Under the pieces are notes generated by a model. That model had not been told where the DNA came from and did no database searches. It saw only the letters and a program-made list of their open reading frames with translations. DNA of 38,337 nucleotides. Origin: an uncultured Planctomycetales bacterium (GTDB taxonomy: Bacteria; Planctomycetota; Planctomycetia; Pirellulales; Thermoguttaceae). Position 1 is the stretch's first letter. Each line of letters opens with the position of its first letter. The stretch is from NCBI GenBank assembly GCA_947305735.1, contig CAMZEO010000010.1, forward strand, positions 1 to 38,337, written 5' to 3'. Position numbers and translations under genes: made by a program. Positions 16,966 through 25,286 of the stretch are shown here, piece after piece.

Positions 16966-18837
16966 TCAGTTCCGAGGCGCGTCTTGCGCGGACTCGTCGG
17001 GTTGCGGAGCCTTTTCGCCGGGATCGGGCGAGGATTCGGAACCCGGCTCGTCGTCGACCTCTTGAAGAATCTCGGACGCCTCGCGCCAAGGCTTGTTCCC
17101 TTGATACGATTCAAGTTCTTTCTTCAACGAATCAAGGCTCTCGTGTTTCTGTTTTTCGCCAAGTTCGACCGCCTTTTGCGACCATGCTCTGGCGCTTTCA
17201 AAATCGCCGTTTTCCGCGTAGGCGGCGGCAAGCGTGCTGAGAATATGAGGGGCGGCGTAACGCGTCTCTTCGGCGGCAAGTTTGCCGTATTCGAGCGCTT
17301 TTTCCGCGTTCCTGTACCGGTCGTCCGGGCACGTCGAAAGGAGCCACGAGTAATTGTTCAGAACGCCGGAGTCTTTCGGATCGATTTCAAGGAGCTTTTC
17401 GTAAAGTTTGCCGGCGGCGTCCCAATGCCCGAAAAGAAGTTCCATATCGGCGAGCGACCGAAGAAGCTCCGGGTTGTCGGGCTTCTTTTCAAGCTCGTCT
17501 TTGAGAATCGTCGACGCGCGCTTGTATTTTCCCTGCTTGGAGATAGCGTAAGCGATTTGCGTCGTCGCTTCCAACTTGCCGTCGTCGTCTTTCGTTTTCG
17601 CTTTGAGCTGTTCGAAGACGCGGACGGCGTCTTCGTATTTGCCTTGTTCGAGAAAGACGATTCCCTTCAAGCGGATCGCGGGCAAAAGGCTGGAGTCGCG
17701 TCGAAGCGCCTGATTGACGTCGGCAAACGCTTTTTCGTAATCTTTCAGCTGCGCGTAAATCACGCCGCGCAGGAAATATAAGCCCGGTCCGTCGTATTTC
17801 TCGATCAGCGACGTGTAGAGCGCGAGCGCCGCGTCGTAATCGTTGATTGAAGCGAAGAACTGACCTCGTTCCACCTGAACTTCAAGGTTCGACTCGGAGC
17901 CTTTGACCGCCTCTTCAAAGAGCGCGCGCGCTTCGTCGTTCCGGTCGATCGACGCGAGCAGGAGCGCCTTTTCCTTCTTGTAGTCCGCCTTTTCGGGATC
18001 GATTTCAATCGCGCGGTCGATTTCCTTGAGCGCTTCGTCCGTTCGACCGCCTTGTTGCAGATACTCGGAATACAGGGAGTGAAGCCGGGCGTTACCGTCC
18101 GGATCAATCTCGAGCGCGCGTTCGATAAACGGAATCGCCGACGTCGCGACGTTCTCGAGCGAGGCGCGGAAAATTAGAGCGAGAACCTTCGCTTCGTCTT
18201 CCGCGTCTTCGCCGTCGATCGCAAGTTCAAGCGTTTTTTTCGCGTCGTCCTGACGATCCGCGAGCATATAGAGTCGACCGAGCGCGAGATTGGCGACCGG
18301 CATGTCGGGATTTTCCGCGAGTCCCGCTCTCAAGTCGCCGATAACGTTGTTGCGCAACTGACGCCAATCGCTCGGAAGCTGGTCGATTTTAAGATCTGGA
18401 TCCATAAAGATTTGCGCAAGCGCGAGACCGCGATCAAGCCGCGCCGACACGCGCAGTTGCTTCGCAAATTCCAGGTTTTCGGGGTCAAGTCCGAGTTTTT
18501 CCGCCTTGTTGCACAGAGAAACCACTTTAGTCAGGTCGATCAGATTGTTTGCGGAAAGTTTCAATTCCGTCGCCAAATTCAGCAACTCTTCCGCAGTGTT
18601 CTCTTTGACGGAATCGCCGAGCTCTTCTTCGACGGCTTTTTCAAGTCGCGCGTTCAGTCCGGAGTCCTCTCCCTCGTCGATTTCGAGTTGCGGTTCGTCG
18701 GGCGCGTCCCCCGTCGACTCCGCCGCGGGTGGTTCCGACAAACCCTCGGGTTCGTCCGCAAACGCGGTCGACGACAAAAACAACAACGCGACGCTCGCCG
18801 TCAACGCGAATGAAAATGAAATCCAGTTCCTGGTCAT
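16966..18837 (-). CDS. Exported TPR-repeat protein
   Basis: 623 residues with a signal peptide (MTRNWISFSFALTASVALLF..., cut after AFA). An acidic segment follows (about 28-60), then a long array of tetratricopeptide repeats. Several are canonical, with A-x-x-x-F/Y/L-x-x-A-L-x-x-D-P patterns such as ALKEIDRAIEIDPEKADYKK, AFADVNQALRRDSSLLPAIR and KLYEKLLEIDPKDSGVLNNY. The C terminus is Pro/Asp/Glu-rich. TPR arrays serve as protein-binding scaffolds; the partner is unknown. It is the first gene of a likely three-gene operon. The ATG at 18837 follows AAAGGA, and both ribosome binding site and ATG are tandemly duplicated just upstream (see the repeat at 18835-18884). Confidence 0.88.
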   Translation of the reverse strand: MTRNWISFSFALTASVALLFLSSTAFADEPEGLSEPPAAESTGDAPDEPQLEIDEGEDSGLNARLEKAVEEELGDSVKENTAEELLNLATELKLSANNLIDLTKVVSLCNKAEKLGLDPENLEFAKQLRVSARLDRGLALAQIFMDPDLKIDQLPSDWRQLRNNVIGDLRAGLAENPDMPVANLALGRLYMLADRQDDAKKTLELAIDGEDAEDEAKVLALIFRASLENVATSAIPFIERALEIDPDGNARLHSLYSEYLQQGGRTDEALKEIDRAIEIDPEKADYKKEKALLLASIDRNDEARALFEEAVKGSESNLEVQVERGQFFASINDYDAALALYTSLIEKYDGPGLYFLRGVIYAQLKDYEKAFADVNQALRRDSSLLPAIRLKGIVFLEQGKYEDAVRVFEQLKAKTKDDDGKLEATTQIAYAISKQGKYKRASTILKDELEKKPDNPELLRSLADMELLFGHWDAAGKLYEKLLEIDPKDSGVLNNYSWLLSTCPDDRYRNAEKALEYGKLAAEETRYAAPHILSTLAAAYAENGDFESARAWSQKAVELGEKQKHESLDSLKKELESYQGNKPWREASEILQEVDDEPGSESSPDPGEKAPQPDESAQDAPRN

Positions 18838-18884
18838 TTATATCCTTTCAATCCCTAAACATTTATATCCTTTCAATCCCTAAA
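18835..18884 (-). repeat. Perfect 25-bp tandem duplication of a ribosome binding site and start codon
   Basis: Bases 18835-18859 and 18860-18884 are identical. Read on the minus strand each copy ends in GAAAGGATATAAATG, so the TPR gene has two consecutive initiation sites. The upstream ATG (complement of 18860-18862) opens a four-codon frame, MFRD, whose TGA overlaps the second Shine-Dalgarno region. The downstream ATG at 18837 starts the real gene. Confidence 0.9.
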
Positions 18885-19358
18885 AAGGAGCGATTTCGAA
18901 TCTTGGCGCCGATTTTGACGTTTTGCAAAACAACGCCCAAACCCGATTATACATAATTGCGGACTCGGATTCAAGCTCATATTGACGGACGGAAAAAACG
19001 CCCGAGCTAGTTCCCGCGATCAAGACATAGAGAATAGGACTCGCGCGCTAGAATAAAAAACAATTATTAAAAGCGGGACGCTAGAAAATAAGATTAAAAC
19101 AAATGACGCGCCTATTTTAACGAGTTTTCTCAGAATTATCGAGACGCTACGAAAAGCGACGATTTCAAAAACAGAGACGCTATAAGCGAGGCGTCGACCA
19201 CACGATTCAGTCCGGACGTCTTTTTCGCGATTCGCTCGATCAGGCGTTTTTACGGAGTCTCCGTTTGAGGACTCGTTTTTGCCCCCTCGACGGAGCGAAC
19301 GGCAAACTAAGGCGCGTTTCGGGCGCGCGTCAATTTTTCAAAAAATCGCGAAACCGAC
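18885..19358. other. Intergenic region, AT-richer than its surroundings, with spaced CGCTA repeats
   Basis: Apart from the TPR-operon promoter and palindrome, no gene is visible. The element CGCTA, usually as GACGCTA, recurs at 19046-19050, 19080-19084, 19145-19149 and 19178-19182, at spacings of 34, 65 and 33 bases. A-rich stretches follow the first three. No tRNA or known RNA fold was recognised. Confidence 0.4.
18946..18974 (-). promoter_or_regulatory. Promoter of the TPR-hydrolase-SUMF1 operon, with a palindrome just downstream
   Basis: On the minus strand TTGAAT (complement of 18969-18974) and TATAAT (complement of 18946-18951) are 17 bases apart, giving a start near 18939 and an untranslated leader of about 100 bases. 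A perfect 12-bp palindrome, GTTTTGCAAAAC (18920-18931), lies just inside the predicted transcript and could be a repressor site, though no regulator is known. Confidence 0.6.
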
Positions 19359-19399
19359 AAACAAACCGTCGAGAGAGACCTCGTCGCCCCCCTCGACGG
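19359..19399 (-). terminator. Terminator after the DUF1559/lipoprotein pair
   Basis: CCGTCGAG (19366-19373) and CTCGACGG (19392-19399) form a perfect 8-bp stem with an 18-base loop. On the minus strand the stem is followed by TTTGTTT. It lies about 54 bases after the lipoprotein stop codon. Confidence 0.6.
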
Positions 19400-19452
19400 C
19401 TTTACCGCGACTATCCAGGCGTCGTCAAATCCCGTCGGACTAAGACCAAAGA

Positions 19453-19971
19453 TCAATATTTGGAAAGGTCGACCGTCAACTCGGCGTCGGAAGGAATGTT
19501 CGCCTTAATCGGCGAGGTTTGGAAGCTCGTAAGGTCGGGCGGCACAATCTTGGGCAAGGCGGCGATTTTCGCGTCGCGTTCCTTGTAGTACTGGTCGATT
19601 TCCGACCGTTCCATTGACTCCGCTTTTTCGGGAGTCAGTTCGGGCATATCGGGAACTTCGGGCGTTTTTTTCAACGTCACCGTAAATTCTCCAGTCGGCG
19701 CGCCTGCGGCGGAATGGCCCGCGAACGTCGTTCGGACGGCGCAAACGCCCTGCGCGTCGGTCTTGCCGCCGATAATCGTTCCGCTCATCACCTGAGCGGG
19801 AATTAACGCGACTTCAACTCCCTCGACGGGATTGGTTCCGTCCGTTACGGTAATAACGCAGGGTTTGACGCTCGGAAAACCTTTAGGCTTGCCGGAACAG
19901 CCGGTCAAAACGGCGGTCGACAACAAAACGACGCTTAACAGCGCCACGTTCTTGACAATAGAATTTCGCAT
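19453..19971 (-). CDS. Small carboxypeptidase-regulatory-like lipoprotein paired with a DUF1559 protein
   Basis: 172 residues from the second of two adjacent ATGs (19971; the other is at 19974). The signal peptide ends in a classical lipobox, AVLTGC, with the lipid-modified Cys at about residue 25. A single beta-sandwich domain like the carboxypeptidase regulatory domain follows (VKPCVITVTDGTNPVEGVEV...GKTDAQGVCAVRTTF...GEFTVTLKKTPEVP). A charged helical tail (about 115-140, SEIDQYYKERDAKIAALPK) precedes the end. Such lipoproteins are very common directly after DUF1559 genes in planctomycetes, as here with a gap of about 100 bases. Their function is not established. Confidence 0.85.
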   Translation of the reverse strand: MRNSIVKNVALLSVVLLSTAVLTGCSGKPKGFPSVKPCVITVTDGTNPVEGVEVALIPAQVMSGTIIGGKTDAQGVCAVRTTFAGHSAAGAPTGEFTVTLKKTPEVPDMPELTPEKAESMERSEIDQYYKERDAKIAALPKIVPPDLTSFQTSPIKANIPSDAELTVDLSKY

Positions 19972-20072
19972 CATATCGCTCTAAAATCTCTTGCGTACGG
20001 AAACGCCGACGTTAAACGATTCGAATCGTCAAACGTCGGCATACGGCCTAAACGCGAACAACGAAACGCCGC

Positions 20073-21191
20073 TCAGTTCCCCTTGGTCTCGCCGCCGTTG
20101 ATCGATCCCATGGCGCCCCAAACGCCGAAAGGACTCTTTCCGGCGAATTCTTTTCCATGAGACGCGCTTTGAGTCGTATATTTCGTGCCGTTGACGTCGG
20201 CGTCCATGTCGCCGCAGTCGATCGTGTCGGACACGAAGCGAACGGAACCGTCGACCATAGCGCAGTTGACCCCGCCGCTGTGATAGCTTTGCGCGGAACA
20301 AATGCCGTATCCCCAACCCGCCTGACCGTTGCCGCTGTTATAATTACGCGCGCTCGGCGAGTTCGGAGGGAGAATCGTTTGGAAACCGGTCGTGCTGACG
20401 TTGCCGTGCGCGTAGCAGTCGCCGCGGTTGAACGTGCAGACGGTGCCGGTAAGCATGGTCGTGTCGTTGGGGTTGATAAGATTCAGCACGTTGCGAGGAA
20501 TCGTAACGCTGGATCCCGAGAGGTAGCCGATTCCGCCTTTGACGCGCGGGGTGCCCTGAGACTCCGCCGTCACCAATTCCGAATAGGCGACGGTGTTCGA
20601 CGTTCCGTCGGTAATCGCGGCCATCGGACGCGTCATAACCTTGCGCGAACCGCCCTGGTCGTAAAGACCGCCGGGGAAGAAGCCGCGCGACGTCATCGAC
20701 GATTCGTCCGTTTGGCAAATCGAATCGCCCCAGCTGCCCGCGTAGTTCGTTTTAAACGCGCTGTTCACCCAAGCCGTCGGCGTCTTCGCGTTGCCGTCCG
20801 AAGGACAGAGCAAGTAGCTCGCGCCTCGACTGTAAAGCCCCGAGCCGTTGTTTTGAACGTCCGGAAAATTCGCCGCTTTAATTTCCTGGTAAAGGGACGT
20901 TTGCTCGCAATAAGGGAGAATCCAAACGTGGTGCCCAACCCAGCCGTAATAGGTCGCCGACCCGCCGCCGCGCGCCGGCTGGAACATCCCGTTCACGTCG
21001 TGATAGTTATGCGACGCGAGCATGAGCTGTTTGAGATTGTTCGTGCATTGCATACGTCGCGCCGCTTCGCGCGCCGCCTGAACGGCCGGCAAAAGCAGAC
21101 CGATCAAAATGCCGATGATCGCGATCACGACCAGCAGTTCGACGAGAGTGAATCCTCTTCGTCTCTTCTCGCAAGAAAAGAAATTCGCCAT
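20073..21191 (-). CDS. DUF1559 family pseudopilin-like protein
   Basis: 372 residues from the ATG at 21191, preceded by GAGGAG; an in-frame TTG five codons earlier overlaps that site and is rejected. The N terminus is a type III (prepilin-like) signal, [20 protein letters not shown], and continues with the DUF1559 hallmark [17 protein letters not shown], then [15 protein letters not shown]. The C-terminal hallmark [18 protein letters not shown] is near residue 315. DUF1559 proteins are greatly expanded in planctomycetes. They are processed like pseudopilins and are presumed to be surface or secretion-linked, but their role is not settled. It is followed by its usual lipoprotein partner. Confidence 0.93.
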   Translation of the reverse strand: MANFFSCEKRRRGFTLVELLVVIAIIGILIGLLLPAVQAAREAARRMQCTNNLKQLMLASHNYHDVNGMFQPARGGGSATYYGWVGHHVWILPYCEQTSLYQEIKAANFPDVQNNGSGLYSRGASYLLCPSDGNAKTPTAWVNSAFKTNYAGSWGDSICQTDESSMTSRGFFPGGLYDQGGSRKVMTRPMAAITDGTSNTVAYSELVTAESQGTPRVKGGIGYLSGSSVTIPRNVLNLINPNDTTMLTGTVCTFNRGDCYAHGNVSTTGFQTILPPNSPSARNYNSGNGQAGWGYGICSAQSYHSGGVNCAMVDGSVRFVSDTIDCGDMDADVNGTKYTTQSASHGKEFAGKSPFGVWGAMGSINGGETKGN

Positions 21192-21634
21192 ATAGTTGCT
21201 CCTCAAAAGATGGTATAAAAATGGTGGGAGACGTCTGTTTCCAAACCGTCTCGGACACGTTTGTCGTCAAACAAAGGTTGCGTTTAAAATCGTTTAAAGT
21301 ATTTTGCCAAAACGCGCGCGTTTTGGACGTCGGACGCCGCCGAACTTCTCTTCTCTACAGTCTAATCCGCCCGACGCTCTTGTCAATTTGTTAGACGCTT
21401 TTTTGAACGAAATATTCACGCAATACGAACGAATCGACCTTGTTTTCGTTAAATATATAATCTTTTGCAATTTGTAAAACATCGCGTCTTCTCGCGCTTG
21501 TATCGCGGACGTTCTCGCCGGAGCGGTTACGCGAAGCGGCGACGGTCTGAGTAGCGGACCGAGCGTTTTAGACGCGACGGGCGCAGGGTTCGCGCAAACG
21601 CCCGCGACAAATTGGACAAATCCCAAAAAAATAT
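21192..21634. other. Intergenic region between divergent DUF1559 and isomerase genes
   Basis: No gene was recognised. On the minus strand TTGGCA (complement of 21305-21310) and TTAAAC (complement of 21282-21287) are 17 bases apart and could be a weak promoter for the DUF1559 gene. An AT-rich patch around 21449-21480 contains TATAAT but has no fitting -35 element. A 116-codon minus-strand open frame (21294-21644) has no recognisable protein features. Confidence 0.3.
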
Positions 21635-21662
21635 TTGCAAACAAAAAATTTTCCGCTAGAAT
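21635..21662 (+). promoter_or_regulatory. Promoter of the isomerase-trpB unit
   Basis: TTGCAA (21635-21640) and TAGAAT (21657-21662) are separated by 16 bases within an AT-rich stretch. Transcription would start near 21669, giving a leader of about 110 bases before the ATG at 21782. Confidence 0.55.
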
Positions 21663-21742
21663 AACCGACCGGAGCCGGCGACGTTGCCGGACGGTAGATT
21701 CGCGAAAAGTCGCGGAACACTTGAAACTTGATCCCAGAGCCG

Positions 21743-21770
21743 GGACGTCGGGCGTCCGACGCCCCTTTTT
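21743..21770 (+). promoter_or_regulatory. Terminator-like hairpin in the leader, with an overlapping alternative stem (possible attenuator)
   Basis: GGGCGT (21750-21755) pairs with ACGCCC (21759-21764) around a CCG loop and is followed by C and TTTTT (21766-21770), the form of an intrinsic terminator. It ends directly before the AGGAG ribosome binding site. GGACG (21743-21747) could instead pair with CGTCC (21753-21757), which uses part of the first stem and would exclude it. No leader peptide or known riboswitch was recognised. Confidence 0.4.
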
Positions 21771-21781
21771 AGGAGTTAGCT

Positions 21782-22240
21782 ATGAAAATCGTATTTGCCG
21801 CCGACCCGTTCGCGCTGAGTCTTCGTAAAGCGATCGTCGAACATCTTAAGAGCAAGGGCTATGAAGTCGTCGACTACGGCGCTTCCGAAGAAAACACGGA
21901 AATCCCCTATTTCGACAGCTGCGTCAAAGCGTGCGAGGCGCTTCAGCGCGGAGAGGCCGAACGCGGCATTCTGCTTTGCGGGACCGGCATGGGCATGAAC
22001 CAAATCGCCAACCGTTTCGAAGGCGTTCGCGCCGCGGTCGTGGAATCCGTTTTCGCCGCTAAAATGTGCCGCGCGATCAACGACTCCAACGTTCTGTGCC
22101 TGGGCGCGATGATCTGGGGCGACTGGATGGCTTGCGAAGCGGTCGACGTCTTCCTGAACACGAAACTTGGCGACGGACTCGAAGATCTCAAGGAATTCCT
22201 CGAAGAAGCCGCCAAGAAAGTCGCGAAGATCAATCCGTGA
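21782..22240 (+). CDS. RpiB/LacA/LacB family sugar-phosphate isomerase
   Basis: 152 residues, the usual length for the family, with AGGAG ahead of the start. The family core is clear: an N-terminal Rossmann-like strand MKIVFAADPFALSLRKAI, then EVVDYG, the catalytic cysteine loop RGILLCGTGMGMNQIANR (C at about 61) and the C-terminal NVLCLGAMIWGDWMACEAVD. In ribose-5-phosphate isomerase B the first loop reads DHAG, where the His helps open the sugar ring; here it reads DPFA. A substrate other than ribose 5-phosphate, such as a tetrose or other pentose/hexose phosphate, is therefore likely, though unproven. The reaction is an aldose-ketose isomerisation in the cytoplasm. It lies 160 bases ahead of trpB in the same direction. 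Confidence 0.9.
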   Translation: MKIVFAADPFALSLRKAIVEHLKSKGYEVVDYGASEENTEIPYFDSCVKACEALQRGEAERGILLCGTGMGMNQIANRFEGVRAAVVESVFAAKMCRAINDSNVLCLGAMIWGDWMACEAVDVFLNTKLGDGLEDLKEFLEEAAKKVAKINP

Positions 22241-22267
22241 TTTCATCTCCGGCGACGCCGAAACGCG

Positions 22268-22302
22268 GCGTTCGAACCGCGCCCTCGCAGGGGCGCGAAC
22301 GC
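22268..22302 (+). other. Intercistronic hairpin between isomerase and trpB
   Basis: GCGTTC (22268-22273) pairs with GAACGC (22297-22302), and inside it GCGCCC pairs with GGGCGC across a five-base bulge. Only TTT follows, so it is a weak terminator at best and may be a processing or stability element. Confidence 0.35.
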
Positions 22303-22400
22303 TTTGACGCGGGCGACGCCAAAACGCGTCTTAGTCGCCTGCGACGACGTCTAAACGCGTCGGGGCTCCCTCTCCAACTTTTTCAGTTAAAATAACGACA

Positions 22401-23621
22401 ATGCTTTTTAACGATATCGATTTCGACGTTTACTTCAAGAAATATCCCGACGCGAAAGGCTATTTTGGCAAATACGGCGGCTCCTACATTCCTCCGGAAC
22501 TTCAAGCCGCGATGGACGAGATTACCGAAGCGTATCAGACGATTTGCAAGTCCAGAAAATTCATCGCGGAACTTCGCAGGATCCGCAAGGAATTCCAAGG
22601 CAGGCCGACGCCAATCTCCCATTTGGCGCGACTTTCCGACAAAATCGGCAACGGCGTTCAACTCTACGCCAAACGCGAAGATCTGAACCATACGGGCGCG
22701 CATAAACTCAATCATTGCATGGGCGAAGTCCTTCTCGCCAAGTATATGGGCAAGAAGAAGGTTATCGCCGAGACCGGCGCGGGTCAACATGGCGTCGCGC
22801 TCGCCACCGCCGCGGCGTATTTCGGACTCGAATGCGACGTCTACATGGGAGCCGTCGACGTCAAAAAACAGGCGCCGAACGTCGCTCGCATGAAGATTCT
22901 CGGAACGAGAGTCGTCGAAGTGACCGACGGGTTGCAGACTCTGAAAGAAGCGGTCGACGCCGCGTTCACGGCTTACTGCAAAGAATACAAGGACGCGATC
23001 TACTGCATCGGCTCCGTCGTCGGACCTCATCCGTTCCCGATGATGGTTCGCGACTTCCAAAGCGTCGTCGGAATCGAAGCGCGCGAACAATTTGTCGAGA
23101 TGACCGGCGAGCTTCCGGACGCCGTCGTCGCCTGCGTTGGCGGAGGTTCCAACGCGATGGGTTTGTTCTCGGGGTTCCTCGACGATCCCGTCGATATCTA
23201 CGGCGTCGAGCCGCTCGGCAGAGGTCCCAAACTCGGCGATCACGCCGCCAGTTTGACCTACGGCGAAGAAGGCGTCATGCACGGCTTCAACAGCATTATG
23301 CTCAAAGACGAGAACGGCGAGCCGGCCCCGGTCTATTCCGTCGCGAGCGGTCTGGATTATCCGTCGTCCGGTCCGGAACACGCGTTCCTGCGCGATCTTG
23401 GCAGGGTCAAGTACGACGTCGTCGACGACGACGAAACGATCGACGCGTTCTTCGAACTCTCCAGAATGGAAGGAATTATCCCGGCTATAGAAAGCTCTCA
23501 CGCCGTCGCTTACGGCTTAAAACTCGCCAAAACGATGGGCAAGGGTTCAATCCTGATCAATCTTTCCGGCAGGGGCGACAAGGTTATTGACTATATCATT
23601 GAAAAGTACGGCATAAGATAA
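22401..23621 (+). CDS. trpB: Tryptophan synthase beta chain
   Basis: 406 residues, normal full length for TrpB. It makes L-tryptophan from indole and L-serine using pyridoxal phosphate. The PLP lysine is K102 in HTGAHKLNH, the catalytic glutamate E124 in [10 protein letters not shown], and the cofactor phosphate loop GGGSN at 247-251. The N terminus [14 protein letters not shown] is typical of the TrpB1 type that works with TrpA. No trpA or other trp gene lies nearby; the upstream neighbour is a sugar-phosphate isomerase. No clear Shine-Dalgarno sequence precedes the ATG (the region reads TTAAAATAACGACA), so initiation may be weak or of an unusual kind. A strong terminator follows. Confidence 0.96.
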   Translation: MLFNDIDFDVYFKKYPDAKGYFGKYGGSYIPPELQAAMDEITEAYQTICKSRKFIAELRRIRKEFQGRPTPISHLARLSDKIGNGVQLYAKREDLNHTGAHKLNHCMGEVLLAKYMGKKKVIAETGAGQHGVALATAAAYFGLECDVYMGAVDVKKQAPNVARMKILGTRVVEVTDGLQTLKEAVDAAFTAYCKEYKDAIYCIGSVVGPHPFPMMVRDFQSVVGIEAREQFVEMTGELPDAVVACVGGGSNAMGLFSGFLDDPVDIYGVEPLGRGPKLGDHAASLTYGEEGVMHGFNSIMLKDENGEPAPVYSVASGLDYPSSGPEHAFLRDLGRVKYDVVDDDETIDAFFELSRMEGIIPAIESSHAVAYGLKLAKTMGKGSILINLSGRGDKVIDYIIEKYGIR

Positions 23622-23647
23622 TCACTAAAAAGTCGCGCTTTAAGAGG

Positions 23648-23695
23648 AAAGCCGTCGTCGTCGGGGGACGTCCCCTTCTTACGGCGGCTTTTCTT
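23648..23695 (+). terminator. Rho-independent terminator after trpB
   Basis: AAAGCCG (23648-23654) pairs with CGGCTTT (23685-23691), and an inner palindrome GGGGACGTCCCC (23664-23675) extends the structure. A short T run follows. It begins 27 bases after the stop codon. Confidence 0.75.
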
Positions 23696-23992
23696 GTCGT
23701 CGCTTTCCAACGGCGAGCCGTCGGACGTCTCAAAAGGTTGCGTTAACCGCGCGTTCCAATTTTCAGGCTCCCTCCGATTTATCGGGCGAAATGAAAAAGA
23801 ACGTTCATCGGCGTCAACGTAACAAAAACGACCTCGAAAAAAACAACTTTTCCTTTCTTGCGCGCTTTCCAGTTTTTTTAAATCGCGGACGCGTGAAAAA
23901 GATTCCCGAAGACGCCGCGTAATAATATTAAGGTTAACTCAACATGTCGTCGGGAATAACGGAGCGCGGATACGGAAAAACGCTTCGTCGCG
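23696..23992. other. Intergenic region between convergent trpB and TlpA-like genes
   Basis: Together with the two flanking terminators this makes a 435-base gap. It contains short homopolymer runs (A6 near 23839, T7 near 23874) but no gene, repeat or RNA that I recognise. Confidence 0.5.
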
Positions 23993-24016
23993 AAAATCGC
24001 GGGCGGATTCCCGCGA
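23993..24016 (-). terminator. Rho-independent terminator after the GNAT/TlpA-like pair
   Basis: On the minus strand TCGCGGG and CCCGCGA (complement of 24010-24016 and 23997-24003) form a perfect 7-bp stem with a six-base loop, followed by TTTT. It starts about 40 bases after the stop codon at 24057. Confidence 0.75.
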
Positions 24017-24056
24017 CCGGAGTCGTTTGACTCGCCGTCGCGCGTTTGCTCGGAGG

Positions 24057-25277
24057 TCACTTCCCCGGACTGGCGACCCTCGCGCTGAAGTCGGTCTCGG
24101 GATCCCATCCCAGCGGCTCGACGTCGGGGAAGAGTTTTTGGAGTTCGTCCGCCAATTTGCAACCTCTGCAATCGGTCATGATGACTTTGCCGTCTTTGCC
24201 GACGAGGATCATTTCCGGAACGCCGTTGATCGAATAGTACTCGTACAGGCCCTTGCAGCCCGCTTCAATCGAGCGTTTCTGGGACGCCATCGACCACGGT
24301 ATTTTCTCGACGATCATAAACTTTTTCAACGCGTCGAGATCCTGATCGATACTGTACCCGACGATCTCAAACCCCGCGTCGCGATAGCGTTCGCAAGCCT
24401 CCTTGAGTCGTGGAATTTCCTTTCGGCACGGTCCGCACCAAGTCGCCCAGATTTCGATTAAAACGACTTTGCCCCGATAATCTTTCCAGTCGAATCTCTT
24501 TGTAAAATCGTCGCCGTCGAAAAGCAACGCCTCAAAATAGGGTTCCGAACCGGGCAGTCTAAGGTATCTTCTAAGTCCGAGCGTTTGCTGAATCGGTTTG
24601 ACAAGTTTGGGATTATCCGACGCTTCAAAGGCTTCGCATAACGCGTCGAGAGCTTCTTCGCCGAGTTCCGGTTCAATCGTTTTGATCTTGATCGCGATTT
24701 TATACGCGGTTTCTCCGAAATCAGGAAAACTCAGCGCGAAAGTGATCGCGTCTCCGACAAGTTCGACAAACGCGTTTTCACGATCCTCGGTCGCGAGTTC
24801 GAGCGCGGCGTTAATTCGGACGTTGAAAAGCGTCGTCGCGTAATCAAGCGCGATTCTGGACGTTTCTTCGGTCTGATCCAACTTCCACCGTCGAAGCGCG
24901 ACGCTCGTCCGACCGCGCAGTTCGTCGAATTTCGCGCCGAATCCTCCTTTCCGAGACTCCGACGTCGCGTAATTCGCGAGAATACCCGCGAACCGCGCGT
25001 TGTATTCGACGCGTTCTTCGGACGAGAGCGACTCGAGATCGAGAAGCGCCCTGGTCGACTTGTAAAACTCTTCGCCGGTCTCTTGCCAGAACGCTTCTTC
25101 GGTCGTCGCGACCTCGTTGCCCCAAGTTTCGAGCGCGTTTTGATAATCGACGAGAGACTCTTTATCGATCGTCTCGGGAAATACCGGCTTATCGGCGGCG
25201 AACATTCCGGAAGGAGCGAACAAAACGCATAGAGCGACGAGTACGAAACGCGCCGCGTTTTTTACGATCGGTATCAT
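24057..25277 (-). CDS. Exported TlpA-like thioredoxin, dispersed relative of the cluster
   Basis: 406 residues; the ATG at 25277 follows AAGGA. A signal peptide (ending near GMFAAD) is followed by a mostly helical N-terminal region (about 35-240) without the FDxSLFDV signature of the cluster. One module-like segment is recognisable, IEPELGEEALDALCEAFEAS at 201-220. The thioredoxin domain starts at FDWKDYRGKVVLIEIWATW with WCGPC at 280-284, and VPEMILVGKDGKV near the cis-proline. Two further cysteines form CRGC at 370-373, and C341 is also near. The family FPDVK end is extended by about 22 residues (FPDVEPLGWDPETDF...). The gene lies nine bases after the GNAT gene and is almost surely co-transcribed with it. 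Confidence 0.88.
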   Translation of the reverse strand: MIPIVKNAARFVLVALCVLFAPSGMFAADKPVFPETIDKESLVDYQNALETWGNEVATTEEAFWQETGEEFYKSTRALLDLESLSSEERVEYNARFAGILANYATSESRKGGFGAKFDELRGRTSVALRRWKLDQTEETSRIALDYATTLFNVRINAALELATEDRENAFVELVGDAITFALSFPDFGETAYKIAIKIKTIEPELGEEALDALCEAFEASDNPKLVKPIQQTLGLRRYLRLPGSEPYFEALLFDGDDFTKRFDWKDYRGKVVLIEIWATWCGPCRKEIPRLKEACERYRDAGFEIVGYSIDQDLDALKKFMIVEKIPWSMASQKRSIEAGCKGLYEYYSINGVPEMILVGKDGKVIMTDCRGCKLADELQKLFPDVEPLGWDPETDFSARVASPGK

Positions 25278-25286
25278 GGCAAATCC

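Noticed and set aside
21294..21644. 116-codon minus-strand frame between divergent genes
   Set aside because: No ribosome binding site with clear spacing, no motif and no sign of conservation; its composition is that of the intergenic region.
22388..22393. TAAAAT as a -10 element giving a leaderless trpB transcript
   Set aside because: There is no -35 element at a suitable distance (the region is GCTCCC-like), so I treat trpB as part of the isomerase unit.
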